Origin: Patescibacteria group bacterium
Lineage (GTDB): Bacteria > Patescibacteriota > Microgenomatia > UBA1406 > GWC2-37-13
Assembly (NCBI GenBank): GCA_026004455.1
Contig: BPJE01000001.1
Span: 310,001-374,000 of the forward strand
DNA: 64,000 nucleotides
Reading direction: 5' to 3'
Position numbers and translations under genes: made by a program. Of this stretch, positions 60,890 through 64,000 are shown one piece after another (position 1 is the stretch's first letter; the number at the start of each line of letters is the position of its first letter). A model generated the notes under the pieces. That model did no database searches and was not told where the DNA came from. It saw nothing but the letters and a program-made list of their open reading frames with translations.

Positions 60890-61551
60890 TTGTGAGCCTT
60901 AACCATGTAACCAATATCTAAAATAATTTTATCTTTAACACCTTTCATTCTTTCTTTTTTATAAAAATTTAGTAGATCTTGTGCACCAGCAGTAGCTGTT
61001 CTTGGGTCAATTTTCCAGTTAGAAAATCTCGATTCTTTTAAGAATCTAATTATTGCACTTTTTGTATATCTTAGATAATCATATTCTTGGGGAGCATGTA
61101 TAGGATATATTGAGGGAAAAGAAATATAAAGGATACCACCAGGAGTTAATATATGATAAATAAATTTTAAAACAGTAAGTGGATTATAAATATATTCCAT
61201 TACCTCAAGACAAAAAATTACATCGAAGGATTCTTTAATAATTTTATTAAAATCTTTTTTATAACATACTGATTTAAGTATCCAACCATATTTATCACTA
61301 TAGATAATATCATTTAAATCTATATAAAAATCGGGATTAAAATTTCCTTGAAGATTATTATCAAGTATTTTATACTCCTTGACATCCCATTTCTTCACTC
61401 TATTTTTAACAGGCTTCAGTCCTCCGCCTATATCTAATACTTTGTTAGCGGTTACGTTAATATTTTCCAACCATTTTTCTAATTGAACCCTAAATAAACT
61501 TTCTAAACCCAAAAATCTTTTGATATAACTTATTAATTTATTATTAATCAT
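60886..61551 (-). CDS. Class I SAM-dependent methyltransferase
   Basis: 221 aa. VLDIGGGLKPVKNR is the SAM-binding loop, DVIFCLEVMEYIYNPLTVLKFIYHILTPGGILYISFPSIYP is the typical Methyltransf_11 core. It probably methylates a sugar or lipid-linked glycan. It is coupled by ATGA overlaps to both neighbours. Confidence 0.8.
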   Translation of the reverse strand: MINNKLISYIKRFLGLESLFRVQLEKWLENINVTANKVLDIGGGLKPVKNRVKKWDVKEYKILDNNLQGNFNPDFYIDLNDIIYSDKYGWILKSVCYKKDFNKIIKESFDVIFCLEVMEYIYNPLTVLKFIYHILTPGGILYISFPSIYPIHAPQEYDYLRYTKSAIIRFLKESRFSNWKIDPRTATAGAQDLLNFYKKERMKGVKDKIILDIGYMVKAHK

Positions 61552-62819
61552 ATTTTAGCTAAAGATTTATAAATTTTTAATAAAAAGAAATAAATAAAAA
61601 GAAAACTAAGAGAATGCAATATCATAATAATAGGTATTCTTAATCTTGCAAATTCATTATAACCTGTAAATGAAACAGTAATAAGTGTATACCAAGAAGA
61701 GAGAATAAAAAATAGCAGAATATTTAGATCGAGTTTTTCTTTTATAATATTTCTTGTTTTTCTAAAGAAAAAGAGAGCAGAAATTATCAATAAGATAAAA
61801 CCATCAATATAGTCAATAAAATGGTAAGTATTCCATAATAAGCTATTATTATAAGTAATGTTTTTATCTCTCCTATCTATTAAAATTGAAGGAATTATAA
61901 TAAAACTCTTCGTTAAAAATGATAGTTTGTTTTCAAATATTACTTGATATCCTGCTGAAAATATTTCTTTATCATTATAACCCTTTGAAAGAAGAATGTC
62001 TCTTAATTCATACGGAGTTAATTTGTTATTAGATTTTATTGTAGAATACATATCATATATAACAGGGTTTTTTATATCTTTCTTCTCTATAAGATCATAG
62101 TAAATAATTTTTCCTATTAAATTGATATCGAGAATTTTTGAAATAGAGACAGTCGAAATATAAAAATGAGACAAAACAACCCATATAAAGAAAATAATTA
62201 CATAGACAACTATAGGAAAGATTTTTATATTTAGCATCTTTCTATACCGTAATAAAACTACAGAGTATAAAATAAAAGGAAGAAAAATAAATATTGGCTT
62301 TACCATCATAAGCAATACTCCTGTTAATGTTGTAAAAAAATAAATAATAAATAAATTTTTTTTTATTAACAAAGTACAAAGTGTAATATATAGTAATAGT
62401 AAAAAAATACTTAAAGTTTCAGGCAGAATTATATTTTGGTATTTAATAATTTGATAATCACTTATACTTAAAAAAACAATTCCTAAAGATAGTTGAGTTT
62501 TTTTTGTTAGTTGGTAAATTAGGTAATATAATAATTCTGCAGAGAGTGCAGCAATTAAAACTTGGAAAAAAATAATAAAATGAGGTTTAAGATTAAATAA
62601 ACATAAAAAAATAGGATAAATAGGTGTTCTTGTTATGTTCAAAAAGGGTTTCCCCTGAATAATATTTTTTGCAAATTCTATATAACTAGGGCTATCATTA
62701 GTCAGCAAGGCTATTTTATTCCACTCTATAAGAAAAATGCTTAGTAGAATTGAATAAAAAAAAATAAAGATACCAGAAATTAAATGTTGTTTATTTTCTA
62801 TTAGAGACTTAAAGTTCAT
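61548..62819 (-). CDS. GT39/ArnT-like GT-C membrane glycosyltransferase
   Basis: 423 aa with about ten membrane helices. The first loop LTNDSPSYIEFAKNIIQGKPFLNITRTPIYPIFL holds the acidic catalytic residue of GT-C enzymes that use polyprenyl-phosphate sugars. It adds a sugar on the outer face. First gene of a four-gene minus-strand unit (this, methyltransferase, deacetylase, epimerase). Confidence 0.75.
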   Translation of the reverse strand: MNFKSLIENKQHLISGIFIFFYSILLSIFLIEWNKIALLTNDSPSYIEFAKNIIQGKPFLNITRTPIYPIFLCLFNLKPHFIIFFQVLIAALSAELLYYLIYQLTKKTQLSLGIVFLSISDYQIIKYQNIILPETLSIFLLLLYITLCTLLIKKNLFIIYFFTTLTGVLLMMVKPIFIFLPFILYSVVLLRYRKMLNIKIFPIVVYVIIFFIWVVLSHFYISTVSISKILDINLIGKIIYYDLIEKKDIKNPVIYDMYSTIKSNNKLTPYELRDILLSKGYNDKEIFSAGYQVIFENKLSFLTKSFIIIPSILIDRRDKNITYNNSLLWNTYHFIDYIDGFILLIISALFFFRKTRNIIKEKLDLNILLFFILSSWYTLITVSFTGYNEFARLRIPIIMILHSLSFLFIYFFLLKIYKSLAKI

Positions 62820-62876
62820 ATCTTAATCTTATTATAATTAATTATAATAAAAATCTAATTATGTTATATTATTCTT

Positions 62877-64000
62877 ATGGATCTAGATAAAAAATTATTT
62901 TTTCTGTATTTATTCAGTTTGTTATTAATAAAGTTATTCCCTGTTTATATTTTTATAGAATCACGTTTTTTCACCACTCATAGCCTATCAAAGATTATTT
63001 TAATTTTAATATTTATTATACTGGTTTTTATCAAAAAAGAAGATTGTAAACTTCTTTTAACAAAAAATTCTATCTTTCATTTTTTTATCTTTTTTTTTAT
63101 TACTCAGACACTATCAATTATTAAATCCAACAATCTCTTGTTGTTCTTAAAGGACTTCCAAAATCTATTAAGTTTTTTTGTTATAACATTTTTATCTGTT
63201 TATTTTCTTAGGAAAAAAAATTTTTTGTATAAAACTTTTTATTCTATTGTTTATTTAGGATTCTTTATTGTTTTGTTAGATCTTCTTTTCTTTCTTTTCT
63301 TCAATAAAATAATATTTTTCTTGCAAAATTTCATTCAAAAAGAAGTAATACTAAATTACCAATTTAATTTAATGAGAAATCGATATAACTTGTATCTAAA
63401 TTCAGAATTATTTTTGCCATTTTTTCTTTTATATTTTAAAACTCGGAAGGGAAAATTAACTAAAACTTTTAGTTTAATTTTTATTTTTATTTTGATTTTT
63501 AACACTTTTGCTTCGGCGTTTCGTCATAGATTATTACTTCTTATTGTAGTTTTAACATTCTTAATAAGAATTAAATTTAGAAAAAAGATCGTAAAAAATT
63601 CCTTGATATTAGTCACTTTATTTCTATTCTTTTTTTTTGGTTTTATATTTAAAAATACTACTTCAGTGAATATTGTTGACAGAACAATTCTTAGGGATCC
63701 AGCCGATCTGAGTAGTATAGAAGGAAGAATAGAAAATTTTAAATTATCTATAAATTTGTTTTTTTATTCTCCTATATTTGGCATTGGATTAGGGAATTTT
63801 CAAGAGTATAGTAAAGACTTGTCCAAATTTTATAATTTTGATAAAACCAGGCAGTTTTTTTATTCAATAAGTTCGACAGATCCCCACAATATTATATCTA
63901 AAGTTTTAGCAGAGACAGGGATTATAGGTTTGGTTGGATATGTTGCTTTAATCTTTAAATTTTTCCAGAATGATTTTTTTTCATTCTCTGACAAAAGAGT
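62877..64000 (+). CDS. O-antigen ligase family protein (3' partial)
   Basis: An open frame from ATG 62877 runs past the window end and is therefore absent from the track. At least 374 aa, polytopic. The Wzy_C motifs are SSIEGRIENFKLSINLFFYSPIFGIGLGNFQEY and DPHNIISKVLAETGIIGL. It is transcribed divergently from the GT39-like gene with a 57-bp gap. It is the third ligase/polymerase of this family in the window, suggesting several independent surface polymers. Confidence 0.8.
   Translation, partial: MDLDKKLFFLYLFSLLLIKLFPVYIFIESRFFTTHSLSKIILILIFIILVFIKKEDCKLLLTKNSIFHFFIFFFITQTLSIIKSNNLLLFLKDFQNLLSFFVITFLSVYFLRKKNFLYKTFYSIVYLGFFIVLLDLLFFLFFNKIIFFLQNFIQKEVILNYQFNLMRNRYNLYLNSELFLPFFLLYFKTRKGKLTKTFSLIFIFILIFNTFASAFRHRLLLLIVVLTFLIRIKFRKKIVKNSLILVTLFLFFFFGFIFKNTTSVNIVDRTILRDPADLSSIEGRIENFKLSINLFFYSPIFGIGLGNFQEYSKDLSKFYNFDKTRQFFYSISSTDPHNIISKVLAETGIIGLVGYVALIFKFFQNDFFSFSDKR

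Noticed and set aside
1-64000. Recoded TGA (as in Gracilibacteria/SR1)
   Set aside because: TGA ends several genes at the expected place (EndoQ-like, GT2, methyltransferase) and is not found inside conserved domains.

Overview
The window is AT-rich and densely packed. It looks like a chromosome segment of a Candidate Phyla Radiation (Patescibacteria) bacterium, probably of the Microgenomates type. This rests on the gene set: a reduced VirB4/PrgI/VirB6/VirB2-like secretion or pilus set, SIMPL, DUF5667, SpoIID, a PIN 'RNA ligase partner' protein, a very small RNA gene complement and many AT-rich surface-glycan genes. TGA is used as a stop throughout, so the code is standard. Taxonomy is inferred from gene content only.

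Layout. 0-3 kb: 3' end of an EndoQ-like DNA repair nuclease, an O-antigen ligase, a DUF5667 protein and HU. 3.4-9.1 kb: a radC remnant, two M20 peptidases, an AAA/DUF4143 ATPase and an unidentified 504-aa protein behind a leader-peptide attenuator. 9.2-10.4 kb: heptamer repeats, tmRNA (ssrA), two hairpins and smpB. 10.4-18.4 kb: envelope proteins (SIMPL, GH39-like, VirB6-like, cohesin-domain, SpoIID, VirB2-like pilin, a possible sortase substrate). 18.4-22.3 kb: PIN protein, dnaN, dnaA, candidate origin and tRNA-Ala(GGC). 22.4-30.5 kb: radC, an antitoxin remnant, and a five-gene minus-strand operon (class III aminotransferase, glutamate-cysteine-ligase-like protein, N-acylamino-acid racemase/OSBS-like enolase, class I aminotransferase, M20 peptidase). 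30.7-38 kb: a tyrosine recombinase lacking its tyrosine, acylphosphatase and a VirD4/PrgI/TraC-N/VirB4 operon. 38-45 kb: ribosomal S1, PBP2, a PIG-V-like glycosyltransferase and gatCAB. 45-53 kb: repeats, surface proteins, a transposase remnant, a PGI/PMI gene fused to a duplicated gatC-gatA' block, and a pilin-like pair. 53-64 kb: surface-polysaccharide genes, three of them broken by single-base homopolymer frameshifts.

The most notable signal is three attenuators. Two near-identical leaders encode an 18-residue Ile/Val/Leu-rich peptide and precede the 504-aa gene and the five-gene operon. A third, inside that operon, encodes a peptide with five consecutive Phe codons directly before the class I aminotransferase. 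Each has mutually exclusive antiterminator and terminator helices placed as in classical ilv/phe attenuation. The racemase and M20 families typically act on N-acyl hydrophobic amino acids, the same residues that the leaders would sense. I infer an amino-acid salvage or modification system regulated by charging of branched-chain and phenylalanyl tRNAs.

A second theme is genome plasticity: heptanucleotide-periodic arrays both between and inside genes, two recent duplications (gatCA' and radC-M20), dispersed palindromes, and clustered frameshifts in glycan genes that could be phase variation or sequencing error.
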